Origin: Rhynchopus euleeides
Lineage: Eukaryota; Euglenozoa; Diplonemea; Diplonemida; Diplonemidae
Direction of reading: 5' to 3'
Length of the DNA: 64,000 nucleotides
NCBI GenBank assembly: GCA_963210315.1
Contig: OY723303.1
Location: 1,736,001 to 1,800,000 of the forward strand
The notes under the pieces: model-generated
The model's database searches: none
What the model was told of the DNA's origin: nothing
The model's input: only the letters and a program-made list of their open reading frames with translations
Translations under genes and position numbers: made by a program
Shown here: in pieces, positions 21,590 to 31,296 of the stretch
Layout: each line of letters opens with the position of its first letter
Numbering within the stretch: position 1 is the first letter of the stretch

Positions 21590-22290
21590 ATAATGCCACT
21601 TTTCAAAAAGTGGCATTTTCGCGAAAAAAAAGTGGCATTATCGCGAAAAAAAAGTGGCATTATCGCGAAGAAAAAAGTGGCACCCAAAAAAGTGGCATTA
21701 TCGCGAAAAAAAAGTGGCATTATCGCAAATGCCACCTAAACTATCCAGTACGCACAGGCCCCCCCCCCAGCCGTAGGCCAGGGGGTCCACAGGGCCCCCC
21801 CAAGCCAGGGCTCAGGGGGGGCCCAGGGGGCTTTGGCCAGGCCACAGGGGCACAGGCCAAAAAAGTGGTACTGAAAAAGTGGCATTATCGCGAAAAAAAA
21901 GTGGCATTATCGCAAATGCCACCTAAACTATCCAGTACACACAGGCCCCCCCCCAGCCGTAGGCCAGGGGGGCCCCCAGAGCCCCCCTAAGCAGTGCTCA
22001 GGTTCAGGCAGGGGGGGTCAGCACACAGGCCCCCCACTCAGGGGGGGCCTTGGCCGGGCCAAAAAAGTGGTACTGAAAAAGTGGCATTATCGCGAAAAAA
22101 AAGTGGCATTATCACAAATGCCACCTAAACGATCCAGTACACACAGGCCCCCCCCCCCCCCCAGCCGTAGGCCAGGGGGTCCCCCCAGACCCCCCCTGAG
22201 CAGTGCTCAGGGGGGGCAGGGGGGGTCAGCACACAGGCCCCCCACTCAGGGGGGGCCTTTGGCCGGGCGAAAAAGTGGTACTGAACCCCT
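21590..22290 (+). repeat. Tandem array with GTGGCATTATCGCG subrepeats
   Basis: Short 20-22 bp units (AAAAAAGTGGCATTATCGCG) open the array. Then come three larger units of about 190-200 bp containing AAATGCCACCTAAAC.ATCCAGTAC, a C8-C14 run and CAGCCGTAGGCCAGGGGG. The AAATGCCACC block occurs near 21,726, 21,914 and 22,116. The C runs differ in length between units. Confidence 0.7.
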
Positions 22291-22299
22291 CCCCCAGCT

Positions 22300-23256
22300 G
22301 GGGGCTAAAGGGGGGGTCCTCGGGCTGACCCCGGGGGTTTGCGATAGCAGGCAACCTCGTGCCGGGACCTGTCATAGACTTGTGCTATTCGAGGGACCAG
22401 CTACTAGGCTCCGTGGTCAAATTTGTTTGAAAAGGCCTTGACCAAAGGCAAATGAAACTTTCGCCCCCCCAAGGATCGCACCACTTCATCTCAGGACTTC
22501 CCTCCCACACTCCCACACGTGATTCGCCCCCTCAGAGCCAGACTACTGTTTCAGAACTGTACACCCCTCTCCACACGTCCACTGGCTCCCCCGCTGAATG
22601 CGACGAACAGTGCGACATGCCAAACCTCCCCTTATAGAGTTTTAACGGCGCCGCGTTGCTGACGGTGGGGTAAACAGAGCCCAGGCGGGTATTACCTACC
22701 GCTTTGTATGCCTTGCTTAGGGTGTCCCCTTTTCACCAGTCAACATGCGTGCATGCCTCCGTCCTAGGTCACCAATGATCGTGCCTCAAGAAAGTGTACA
22801 GTTCCTTCCCAGTAGCCCTTCCGTTCTGCAAGTCCGAATCACGCAGTCCCTCGAATCCATGGTGCTTTCCAGAAAATTCAGAAACCCACCCACGGTCAAA
22901 GTTGAAAGGGGGCCGTGACCAGAGGCTATAAACGTTTAAAAGTCTTTCGCAAGCCGAAGTCGTACGACAGACCACGGGAATGACAGAAAACAGCAGACGG
23001 GTTTGACCCCGCTGCTGCTCCTCGACAGACCCGCAACCAGCGCCAGAGCCAACTGCAAGCGTGACACACATACCGTAGCGTCGAAAAGAGAAGTTATGCA
23101 CAACGACCCGTGTGGTCGAAGTGGCTAACCCTGTGAGACAGAATTGACGCTGGAAAATCCACCATTTTGTGGGCGTCAAGACTGGTGGTGTGGTGGCTGT
23201 CCTGTGTCATCTTGCACCCCTGAGAGCGCAATCTACAGCCGCATGTACCTACCCAT
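22300..23256. other. Unassigned DNA within the outer TIR element
   Basis: No supported gene or repeat was recognised. Only short noise ORFs are present. Confidence 0.45.
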
Positions 23257-24107
23257 GTACCTACCCCCCCCCCCCCGTGTTTAAGTCCCCTATCCAAACG
23301 TCAAAATCGGGGCCAAGGGGACTTAAACACATCGGAGGGGACTTAAACACGCCTGCCACCTGTTTCCTGAGGGAACCGGGGAGAGACCGTATTATATCGA
23401 TTCCGAGGCACATCTGGACAGATTCTGGGGACCTGGGTGCTGGGGCCTCAAACCCCTTTGCCTCTCACACTGCTTCAGGGCCACCCTACTCTGCCAAGCA
23501 ACCCAAGGGGGCCTGAAGCGCAAGAGATGTCGTGCCTCAGGGGTTGATGCTAGCCCTGGGAGGTGTCAAGCTTTCCGCTAGATGTCCCATGGGAGATGGC
23601 ATGTCCCCTGGGCCAACCGACGTTCTCCCCTGGGAGACGGGACACACAGCGGGTGCTCAGGCGGGGCCAGCTGGGGGTGGCAGTATGGGTGGCGTGGGGA
23701 TCCGAGGGCGCTGAGCACTGGCACACTGCGGCCCTCGCCACTGCTAGCAGCCCCGCTGTGCCGCAGAATTGATTACCGACTCCAGTGCGACAAGAGGGGC
23801 TGGCGCACAACCTGCATCGCACACAGCGAGGCTGTGGATGAGGACGAGCGACGTGACCCGGACTGCCCCCTGCGGGGCAGTCCGGGCCACGCGCGGGTAT
23901 CCGAAGCCCCCAGGCTCCCTCCCTGGCCTCCACACGTGCCTCACATCCTGGTGGTCCGCCAACGGACACCTGGAAAAATCGAGAAAAAATGCCCCCCAAC
24001 CAAACTACTAGACCGGGGTGTTTAAGTCCCTTCGGGAAAATTGGCCGCCGAGGGGACTTAAACACATCATATGGATAGGGGACTTAAACACGGGGGGGGG
24101 TAGGTAC
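23257..24107. mobile_element. Nested TIR element (851 bp) with GTACCTACCCC ends
   Basis: Left end GTACCTA, a C14 run, then GTGTTTAAGTCCCCTATCC at 23,257-23,297. The right end at about 24,070-24,107 is its reverse complement with a C9 run. The subterminal motif GGGGACTTAAACAC is repeated twice near each end. No supported ORF. Confidence 0.65.
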
Positions 24108-24133
24108 ATCTTATATTCGACCCCCCCCAGTAA

Positions 24134-25043
24134 GTTTGCTGGTACCGAACTTCATGAACCCCTCTCCTTCGCATCCTGCTCCTCGGCCACGGGGTGTAGA
24201 CCACAACGGCGACAGACCGACCCCTCTAAGGGTGCGACATCTACGATACCTGCCCCTCCCCGCTCCTTGTCGTTGGGTAGGGTGTGGAGTGGGGCTGGGG
24301 CAGCAAACAAGGCAGGGACGACGCTCCCGCCCGCATGATAAGGGACCTGGGGGTCCCAGTGTGAGTAGCGAGAGCCCTGGCCACACAGAGCACGCACGCA
24401 CTCGGAATGTGCCTCTTGTCTTGTGTGCACGCTGCACCCAGTGGTACAGGCCGATCCCTTGTCGTTGTCCGCCTCGGCAAAAAGTGCCGAACGAGGGACA
24501 AGGGGGGTCGGTACGTATTCGTGGTGTCGTCGCATGCTGTTTTGCTCTGATTGCAACACTATTTGATCGCATCTTGCTCCAAATTTGAAGTCACCGCAGT
24601 CGTCAGGGTGCACGACTAACCTCGCGCTCAGAAGCCTCTTTAACCGTGTGCATCGGGTACGGCTATGCCCACAGCAACATGCCAATCCATGCAAGTGCAG
24701 ATGTGCTTCTCTATGAAAGTGATTGCATAGACATCATACTGAAGGGCAAGCTTTCCTCGGGAGGCCCGCAGTCCACTACCGGATTGCCGCAGGCTGCCCC
24801 TGCAGCGATTGAAGCTTTTTCAGATCCATTCGATTTGTGCGTCCGCCCCATTCGCCGTCTTTCTGTTTGTAGCTTGTCATTTTCTTGCGCTGGGGTGGTG
24901 GTGGTGTCGGGAGGTGCGCTTCGGTGTCTGAACCCAGTCTGGATTATCGCTGTTCAGCACACACTGAGATGCGTATCAGAAGCAGCCGAAGCGCGCTTTT
25001 CGACACCGCTTAGCTCGCGAAGGCACTCAGATACGTTCATTAT
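24134..25043. other. Intergenic DNA without a supported gene
   Basis: Overlapping ORFs of about 150-180 codons exist on both strands at 24.14-24.69 kb. Their composition is not protein-like and neither is favoured, so no gene is called. Confidence 0.45.
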
Positions 25044-25236
25044 GGAGAACTATCTGTGCCCCCGCTGGATCGTAAAGTGACAGCAAAACGAGACAGCAAA
25101 CCAATTCCTGCCGAGTTTCGGAAAGATGTTTTGTTGGAACGCAGACCCCACTCTTTGTGTGCACCACTCCCCCGGTCTGATGAAGTGGTGTGAGTGGAGC
25201 CGCAGTGGATCCAGCTAACGGCACAGAAAGTTTCCC
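25044..25236. mobile_element. MITE-like element, CTATCTGTGCC family (copy 1)
   Basis: About 193 bp with imperfect 28-bp terminal inverted repeats (GGAGAACTATCTGTGCC..CTGGATC against GATCCAGC..GGCACAGAAAG). An inverted sister copy sits inside intron 3 of the giant gene (50,366-50,556). Shared interior blocks include GACAGCAAAACGAGACA and TTGGAACGCAGACCCCACTC. It has no ORF. Confidence 0.65.
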
Positions 25237-25600
25237 CAGCTACGTCGAACGAACAAAAAGGAGTATAATACAGACACAATAAACACAGAACGATCTGATG
25301 ATTTGGATTCCGCAGTCGCGTTTGTGTGGGCGGGTGAGGAGCCCCTCCAGAACCGAAGGACGTGAAGGATGCTGGCGGTTGATGCCATGCACTGCTACGG
25401 AGGAGCAGCCCAACTGCTCAGAATCATGTCATTCAAGGGCGAACATCTCTCATAGACTCCCCAGTACAGTCTTGCTGCGCTTTGGGCGCAGCAAGCCTCG
25501 GCGAGCTGATGAGGGCGAAATATCACCGGAAAAGTGTTGGTGCGGCAGTGCGGTGTGCCGAATTTCCCTTAGGAAAGAACTACGAAATACGGGGTAGGGG

Positions 25601-25742
25601 GGCTTCGCTCTGTGTCGGTGTGTGTCAAACTGTGTCACGTTGCAGCCAGTTTTGTGAGGCGGTTCCAGCGATCTCGTGCCTGGTCAGGCAGGTAGGGCTA
25701 CCCTGTCCTGTCCTCACTTGTCTGCATTTCTGGGCGAAGGCC
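25601..25742. repeat. Dispersed repeat with CTTCGCTC/GGGCGAAG ends, copy 1
   Basis: It starts GGCTTCGCTCTGTG and ends TCTGCATTTCTGGGCGAAGG, so the ends are inverted repeats. Inside is GTTGCAGCCAGTTTTGTGAGG. Related, more diverged units lie at 54,005-54,120, 55,429-55,520 and 56,380-56,447. Confidence 0.5.
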
Positions 25743-25754
25743 CCCAGGGAATCG

Positions 25755-25895
25755 GTATTTTTTCTTACGCACACTTGTGAGCAGAAAGTGTCACTCCACC
25801 ACAGCCAAACGTGCTCCGCGCACCACTAGTCTCCCCCATCACAGGCGTTGAGGCATTTGTGTGTGGGAGCGTCAACGCATCACAAACAGGAAGAC
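25755..25895 (-). repeat. Dispersed repeat, copy 2 (inverted)
   Basis: Reverse complement is close to 30,590-30,718: GATGCGTTGACGCT.CCACACACAAA at one end, GGAGCACGTTTGGCTGTGGT in the middle, CTGCTCACAAGTGTGCGTAA at the other. It directly abuts the repeat at 25,601-25,742. Confidence 0.65.
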
Positions 25896-26292
25896 GAGTA
25901 AAGACATGGTTTGACAGAATTCTTCCAGAATTTCACAGATTCTGGCAGATTCTGTGGATTTCAGATTTTTCAGAATTTTCAAAATCTTTTAACTTTTACT
26001 GGGGGGGGGGTAGGGGGGGTCATAAGCCCGTACAAAACCAAAATTTTCGACATACCATCAGAGCCGCCCTAATACCTGATCTGACCCGAAAATCCGACCC
26101 ATACCCCCCCGGAAACTGTCTGGGGCCCACTTGTGACACCTGATACGCACTTTTGTGATGATTTTTTGGGGTCCTAAAAAATGTACCTCAGTTTCGTACC
26201 TTGCCTTTGTACCTGAACCACTCCCGACCGCATTATTTCGTTCTTTGCAAGGGAAGGGTGTCACTACGCTCACTCAGCACGCCGAGCAACAC

Positions 26293-26880
26293 ATGCCGCG
26301 TGCCCAGGGCCTCGCAGAGGTGTCAGATGCTGCTGCAGAGGAGTACCTTGCTCGAAAGACGCTCGCCAAACGGGAGATGTGCGGGGTCTCGGCAGAGAGC
26401 GTTGTGGCAGACCTGCGTAAAAAGAAAACGGCACACGACATCGGTGAGGCGACATTATTTTGGGCGCTCCGTCGGGCTGGGTACGTAGGAGAGCGAGTGG
26501 GACGTGGTGACGACAGATATATGCAGTGGTGCATCAACTGCACGCACGTGCGGGAAAAGCGGCGTTCCTTGCTAGCCAAGAAAGATGTCACCTGCACTCC
26601 TACTCCTCCCACTCGTCCTGCTCCTACCCCCACACCAACTGATACGGGCAGTGAGAGTGATGGCAGCTCCAGAGCAGCAGATGATCTAGGAAGCAATGAG
26701 CGGGTCAGCCGGGCAGACTACCTCAGTCTGTACCGGAAGTACGAAGCGTTGCGGGCCCGCCACCACCGCCTCCAGGAGAGGACCCGAGGGTTGAGAGTAG
26801 GGTTGTACAACGCCAGGGGAGGGTATTCCCCTGGCGTTGAGACATCCGGCGACCTTGCGGTCGCACTGTGTGGGGGCTGA
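26293..26880 (+). CDS. ORF 1 of the long-TIR element (195 aa), unknown
   Basis: Not recognised. The ATG at 26,293 (MPRAQGLAEV) lies just inside the left TIR; the frame is open further 5' into the TIR, so an earlier start is possible. The first 110 residues are charged and mainly helical, with a Cys pair in MQWCINCTHVREKRR. A Thr/Pro linker and a Ser/Asp-rich segment follow, then a basic helix (YLSLYRKYEALRARHHRLQE) that could form a coiled coil. It could be a DNA-binding protein of the element; that is inference from position and charge only. Confidence 0.45.
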   Translation: MPRAQGLAEVSDAAAEEYLARKTLAKREMCGVSAESVVADLRKKKTAHDIGEATLFWALRRAGYVGERVGRGDDRYMQWCINCTHVREKRRSLLAKKDVTCTPTPPTRPAPTPTPTDTGSESDGSSRAADDLGSNERVSRADYLSLYRKYEALRARHHRLQERTRGLRVGLYNARGGYSPGVETSGDLAVALCGG

Positions 26881-27039
26881 GTCGGCAGGCAGATGCCGAT
26901 CCAATGACCTTGTTGAGTCCCCACATGGTACACTCTCATACGTGTTGTCGAGACTGCGTGGTGTGCATATCCTGCGGGGCGCAAATTACACAGTCATTAC
27001 ACAGCCACTTCGGCTCTCAGGGCGTACAATATCCCAATC

Positions 27040-27309
27040 GTGCCTTCACAGGCTAAGATCGACGAAGCAAAAGCATCTACAACGCTGCCTACTAATGCCG
27101 ATGCAGCCTCCCAGGCGTACGAAGTACTCACAATGACCCATATGCGATCGAAGTACTACACCCAGAAGGTGGCTGAACTCATTCTGCTGACGCAACAACA
27201 CAACATTCCCACTAATCAGGTCAAGGAAGACCTTGCCGAGGCACTAGGGAAGGCAACATGCGTGCCACCTGAGCCAGAACCACCGCAGAAAAGGCAAAGA
27301 ACGAAATAA
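27040..27309 (+). CDS. ORF 2 of the long-TIR element (89 aa), unknown
   Basis: Ends KRQRTK, a possible nuclear localisation signal, at the inner edge of the right TIR. The body is helical and soluble (VLTMTHMRSKYYTQKVAELI). A CTTCACAG acceptor-like site lies at 27,045-27,052, just after the ATG, so this may be the second exon of ORF 1 rather than a separate gene. No in-frame GTATG donor supports a specific join. Confidence 0.4.
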   Translation: MPSQAKIDEAKASTTLPTNADAASQAYEVLTMTHMRSKYYTQKVAELILLTQQHNIPTNQVKEDLAEALGKATCVPPEPEPPQKRQRTK

Positions 27310-27533
27310 TGCGGTCGGGAGTGGTTCAGGTACAAAGGCAAGGTACGAAACTGAGGTACATTTTTTAGGACCCCAAAAAATCATCACAAAAGTGCGTATC
27401 AGGTGTCACAAGTGGGCCCCAGACAGTTTCCGGGGGGGTATGGGTCGGATTTTCGGGTCAGATCAGGTATTAGGGCGGTTCTGATGGTATGTTGAAAATT
27501 TTGGTTTTCGTACGTTTTTAGGGGGGCTTATGA

Positions 27534-28503
27534 CCCCCCCTAGGGCAGTGATAGAAAATACGTAAAAAACGTTCAACGTATTTGAACGTTCAACGTATTT
27601 TTAAAAAAATGCGTCGAAGTTGAACGTTTTTTTGGCTTTTGGGCGTTTTCACCCACTGGGTGCACTCTACACATGAAATCCCCCCTAGCAGTAGGGGGTG
27701 GGCCCCCTGCACACACTAAAGGGGACACCGGTGGGATGGAGAGTGTCACGCGTGGCGAAAAGTCGGTGAAAACGGGGTTCTGTAGTCCGAGAAGGGGCGG
27801 GACCCGGAAATGGTTGGTACCCCCTCTTTTCAGGGTTGACTAACTCCGGAAAAGCGGGGGTACCAACCCCCTCTCGACCTATCTCCCAGTTTTACCCCAC
27901 TCGACCGGCTGGAGTCCGTCGTGTAGAGGAAGTGGATGGCCGAACGTGAGCTGGATTTAGACCGTCGTGAGACAGGGTGGTTTTACCCGACTGAGAGAGA
28001 ACACCTCGAGCCGGCGTATGTCGACAGCAATATGGGGAACTCCCATTTCAGTCCCTGGTATCTACGTGTCCGATCGGACAGTGCCGTGATGCTCCCACTG
28101 GATGGAGAATGGCTGAACGCCTCTAAGCCAGAACCCAGTGGGATATCCCGCATGGGAGAACCGTATGGGATATCCCACCTGCAGGGGTTCACCTCAACTG
28201 CACCAGCCCGCTTCATGGAGCAAAGGACAAGGGATGCTGTCGACTGCATCGCGAAGCAAGTCGCTGTAAAATCGTGCTCCAAGGACGTCTTCCGCACGGT
28301 TGTCGTTGGTGCCACCAACTCGCCCTTGCTCTGCTTGAGGAAAGGTGGGTTTGTGACTGGTGGCCCCTGCAGACGGTAGGCAATGTGAGAAACGTTCAAA
28401 TACGCTGAACGTTCAACGTATTTGAACGTTCAACGTATTTTTAAAATCGGGATTCTGAAAAATACGCGTATTTTGCCTTCACTGCCCTAGGGGGGGGGGG
28501 GGG
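27534..28503. mobile_element. TIR element (~970 bp) with CCCCCTAGGGCAGTGA ends
   Basis: C7-TAGGGCAGTGA at 27,534-27,551 is inverted at about 28,479-28,497 as TCACTGCCCTAGGGGGGG (in a longer G run). Subterminal blocks of CGTTCAACGTATTTGAACGTTCAACGT type occur at both ends (27,570-27,602 and 28,400-28,440). It abuts the long-TIR element on its left. Confidence 0.6.
27936..28379 (+). CDS. ORF inside the 27.5-28.5 kb element (147 aa), unknown
   Basis: Begins MAERELDLDRRETGWF and ends GGPCRR. It is a plausible but unproven coding frame. The middle includes two copies of a GGGATATCCC-containing DNA segment (translated as GISRMGEPYGISH), so part of the frame may be repeat sequence. The antisense strand is also open for 138 codons over the same stretch. 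No family recognised. Confidence 0.3.
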   Translation: MAERELDLDRRETGWFYPTEREHLEPAYVDSNMGNSHFSPWYLRVRSDSAVMLPLDGEWLNASKPEPSGISRMGEPYGISHLQGFTSTAPARFMEQRTRDAVDCIAKQVAVKSCSKDVFRTVVVGATNSPLLCLRKGGFVTGGPCRR

Positions 28504-28514
28504 CAATACAAGGG

Positions 28515-28701
28515 TACACGGTGGACTCCCACACGTCAGGGTGCACCTTTTTGGGATATCGGAATATCGGGGGTCCAGACCCCCGCTATCGGGGGTATGG
28601 ACCCCGCTCGCGGGGGTCGTCTGGGCACCAAAAATAGCAGGACAGACTCCCGCTAGCGGGGGTCCAGACTCCCGCTCCAGGGGGTGGGAGTCCACCGTGT
28701 A
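28515..28701. mobile_element. MITE-like element, family CACGGTGGACTCC (copy 2)
   Basis: 187 bp bounded by the perfect 18-bp inverted repeat TACACGGTGGACTCCCAC. The interior has CCCGCTAGCGGG-type palindromic subrepeats. Sister of 913-1,120. Confidence 0.65.
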
Positions 28702-29106
28702 TACAATAATGCCACTGTTTTATTTTGTACTGGGGCCAGGGTGTTCGCTATCTCCCACCTTCCTCGCAGACTGTGGGAGAAAGGGGTAAAATTGCCCCCT
28801 CAATTTTTTTTTCGCGCGCGCTTCGCGCGCGCGAAATCATGCAACATCTGCCCCCGAACAAATTGCCTCGGGTCCAGACCAGGGCACTGTATATGTTTAG
28901 CGCAATGGGTCCATCTCGCTGTTCGCGGTTGCAAAACGGAGGTTTTGCGGCAATCAGTGAGTACTTCGGGAGTTGGCCTTTGACAAAACTGATGTGAACA
29001 TGTGTATGAGCCTGACTTGAACCCAAAACAGGACCGTCGACGGCACCCGTTCTCGAGAAGGAAGGGCACGGTCACATGCGCTCGTTAGTTCCTGTTGGGC
29101 AGACTT

Positions 29107-29170
29107 CACAGGTCACAGGGGGTCTGGGGGGCGGAGCCCCCCAGCCGCCGGAGGCCACGGTAGTGAACAT
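29107..29170 (-). repeat. GC-rich hairpin repeat, inverted copy
   Basis: GGTCTGGGGGGC, a short loop, GCCCCCCAGCCGCCGGAGGCC, ACGGTAGTGAAC. It is the reverse complement of the repeats at 11,379-11,427 and 11,547-11,598. Confidence 0.6.
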
Positions 29171-29794
29171 TTGGCAGCCTCGTCCCCGAGTCCGCTTCAT
29201 AGTGGAACATCACATGCAGACAACGTGCACCTTGAGGCAGCATGCTCAAGAGGTACATCGGCCTGGCGCCTGTGGCAGGCCACTATGCTCTTGGCTTTGG
29301 CCTCCTCTGGCCTTGACCATGCTGATGCCGGCTCCGACGGTCCCCAGCAGGTTCAGGTCTCGCTTCTTTGGGTCATTTCCACTCCGTGCGAGGCGTGGTG
29401 GTATCAAGTTGTACGAGAGGGTGCTGCCTTCTCCTTCAGAACCCTTTCCCACCCGAGGCAAAAACTTCCGAGAAGCTTTTTTTATTTAATTTCTCCCCCT
29501 TGGGAGAAATGCCGGGGAGAGAGGTGGGAGAAGGGTTTTCCCAGAATCTTTTTTTTAACGAAATAGGCCCCTATTTCTCCCCGAGCGAACGCCCTGACTG
29601 GGGCGGGACCAGTAATTAGCTCAAAAAGGCTGAAAAAATGCCGAAAATTTTGGGAATCCCAGTCAGGGACCACTCTGAATCACATGTATTGTGCAAAGAA
29701 ACGGGTTTGTTTGCCGAAAAATCACAATGTGTGCCCTCTACAGGCCCCCCTACCCCCTGAGTACTCGGGGGGTAGGGGGGTATGAGGGGGGGTG

Positions 29795-29955
29795 TTTTCA
29801 CCCAATTGGTGTTCCCAGTAAGAGGTATAAATGGACACCCCATGGCCAAAACGACCCCACTGCGATCCGCACAGATCACAAACGTTCCAAATAACGGGTT
29901 TTTGGAACACCCAAGGAGGGGGTCCCGCTGGGTGGGCTGGTGTGATGAGGGGTTT
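29795..29955 (+). repeat. Dispersed repeat, partner of 6,290-6,510
   Basis: Ordered blocks CACCCAATTGG, CCATGGCCAAAACGACCCC, GATCCGCAC, AACGGGTTTTTGGAACA and GGGGGTCCCGCTGGGTGGG are shared with the reverse complement of 6,290-6,510. Confidence 0.5.
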
Positions 29956-30413
29956 CGCAGGCAGTGTCCTTAGCCTTCAGCCACTGTCAAGTGAGCCCAT
30001 TCTATGGATTGTCTTGAGGGTGCGTTGTCATCTGTTGGTCCCAGGTACAGACAAACAAACGCTGCAGCTGGGCGAGGGCTGACTGATGTGTCTTCCGAGG
30101 TTCGAGACTTTGGACAACCTAGTTTGGTGAGTCTCGTGCCAGGCTCCTAAGGCCTCCAGAGACAGGTCCTTCCGCAGCAGTCAGAAGAGTGACTTCCTGC
30201 AAACCAGAGGGCCTGGGTGGATATTTGGGATACATGGAGGGCCCCTACATCAGGAAATGGGCACCACAAGGTCTGGGACGAGGCCGGTGGTAGCGTTGGT
30301 GCAGTCTGGGCTCTGTATTGGAGGTAGCGTGTTTCCCACTGGAGAGAATAAAATGTCACTCCAGTACAGCCGCTCTTTACTCGTATTTTGTTTGTGATGC
30401 GTTGACGCTTCCA

Positions 30414-30530
30414 CGGTGCTAGCCGCTGAAGTGTCTCCCCTCTGCCGTGTTGTGCGGTGCTAGCCGCTGAAGTATCTCCCCTCTGCCGTGTTGTGCGGTG
30501 CGAGCCGCTGAAGTATCTCCCCTCTGCCCC
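30414..30530 (+). repeat. 41-bp tandem repeat, three copies
   Basis: AGCCGCTGAAG occurs at 30,421, 30,462 and 30,503. Each unit continues with TCTCCCCTCTGCCGTGTTGT; the third copy decays after CTCTGCC. Confidence 0.8.
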
Positions 30531-30589
30531 CTTGGCGCCCCTCTTCTGACTGATATACCTCCTCTGTGTCCTAAACGCTTCCCTGATAA

Positions 30590-30718
30590 AAAGTTTGCGT
30601 TGACGCTTCCACACACAAAACCTCAACTCCTGTGATGGGGGAGGCTAGTGGTGTGCGGAGCACGTTTGGCTGTGGTGGAGTGACATTTTCTGCTCACAAG
30701 TGTGCGTAAAAAAAAGTG
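30590..30718 (+). repeat. Dispersed repeat, copy 3
   Basis: From TTGCGTTGACGCTTCCACAC to GTGTGCGTAAAAAAAA. Close match to the reverse complement of 25,755-25,895; weaker match to 525-685. Confidence 0.65.
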
Positions 30719-31296
30719 GCATTATTGCTTATGCACAATGTACGCACAAACTACGCAAAACTACGCACGAACTACGCAATTTGGGCCTTTCAGCAACACC
30801 ATTTATATTTTTTGAGTCACCTCAGGTGGCGTCCCTGAAGGTGAATGGAAATCGCCCAGGTTCAGGGTGGGGCTCCTCGTACGTACGTCACCATATTCAA
30901 CCGTTGAAGGCACTCTAGCTCATATGTGTTCCGTGTGCTGGAGGCAAGCAGTCTTCTTCCGCTTCCTTGTAGTGGGAAGCGTAGGAAGGCCGCTTCCAAC
31001 GAACCAATTCAAAGCTCCGATTGTTTGTGATTCGTCAAAGTGTAACAACTGCGGCGCTTATCTTTCTTTGAGAGTTTGGCGTGGGCTTTGCCGTGCATCA
31101 GGCGGACGTGGCTCCGTGTGGGAGAAGAGGGTCACGCCCGACACCACTGTCAAGGACATGCGACTGACTCACCAACCCCACCCCCACCCCACCCCGCCCC
31201 GCCAGCCTTTGCCCATGCCCCTCAGCAGAGCAGCATCACTGCCCCCACACCCGTGACATCCGCAGGACCGAGGGCAGCCCTCTCGGCCACCCCAAC

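Larger units (their letters stand above)
20234..24133. mobile_element. Outer 3.9-kb TIR element with TTACTGGGGG ends
   Basis: A terminal inverted repeat of about 32 bp at 20,234-20,266 (TTACT, a G9 run, TCGAATATAAGATGTACCT) matches the reverse complement of 24,102-24,133; the G/C run is one base shorter there. No ORF of note lies inside. It contains two further TIR-bounded units (20,372-21,299 and 23,257-24,107) and a tandem array (21,590-22,290). The outer unit may be a real element later invaded, or a chance pairing of two related ends. Confidence 0.5.
26011..27542. mobile_element. 1.5-kb element with ~240-bp terminal inverted repeats
   Basis: 26,011-26,248 and 27,294-27,542 are inverted copies of each other with only a few substitutions and small indels; both outer ends are TAGGGGGGGTCATAAGCCC. 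Long TIRs enclosing two short ORFs are typical of a DNA transposon or a derivative with a non-canonical protein. No DDE transposase motif could be recognised, so class and autonomy are open. The right end overlaps the first bases of the next element (27,534). Confidence 0.7.
28704..31296. other. Repeat-bearing 5' flank of the giant gene
   Basis: No supported gene. It holds the GC hairpin repeat (29,107-29,170), a dispersed repeat (29,795-29,955), a 41-bp tandem array and a dispersed repeat copy. Near the giant gene start (31,297) are a C-rich pyrimidine tract (31,165-31,250) and CAG sites at about 31,227 and 31,264 that could serve as cis- or trans-splice acceptors. Confidence 0.5.

Noticed and set aside
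20234..24133. CRISPR-like reading of the regularly repeated palindromes
   Set aside because: Spacing is irregular, the units are TIR ends and tandem repeats, and the genome is eukaryotic.
24136..24694. Overlapping ORFs of 150-180 codons on both strands
   Set aside because: Neither strand has protein-like composition, and no start context or splice pattern supports one of them.
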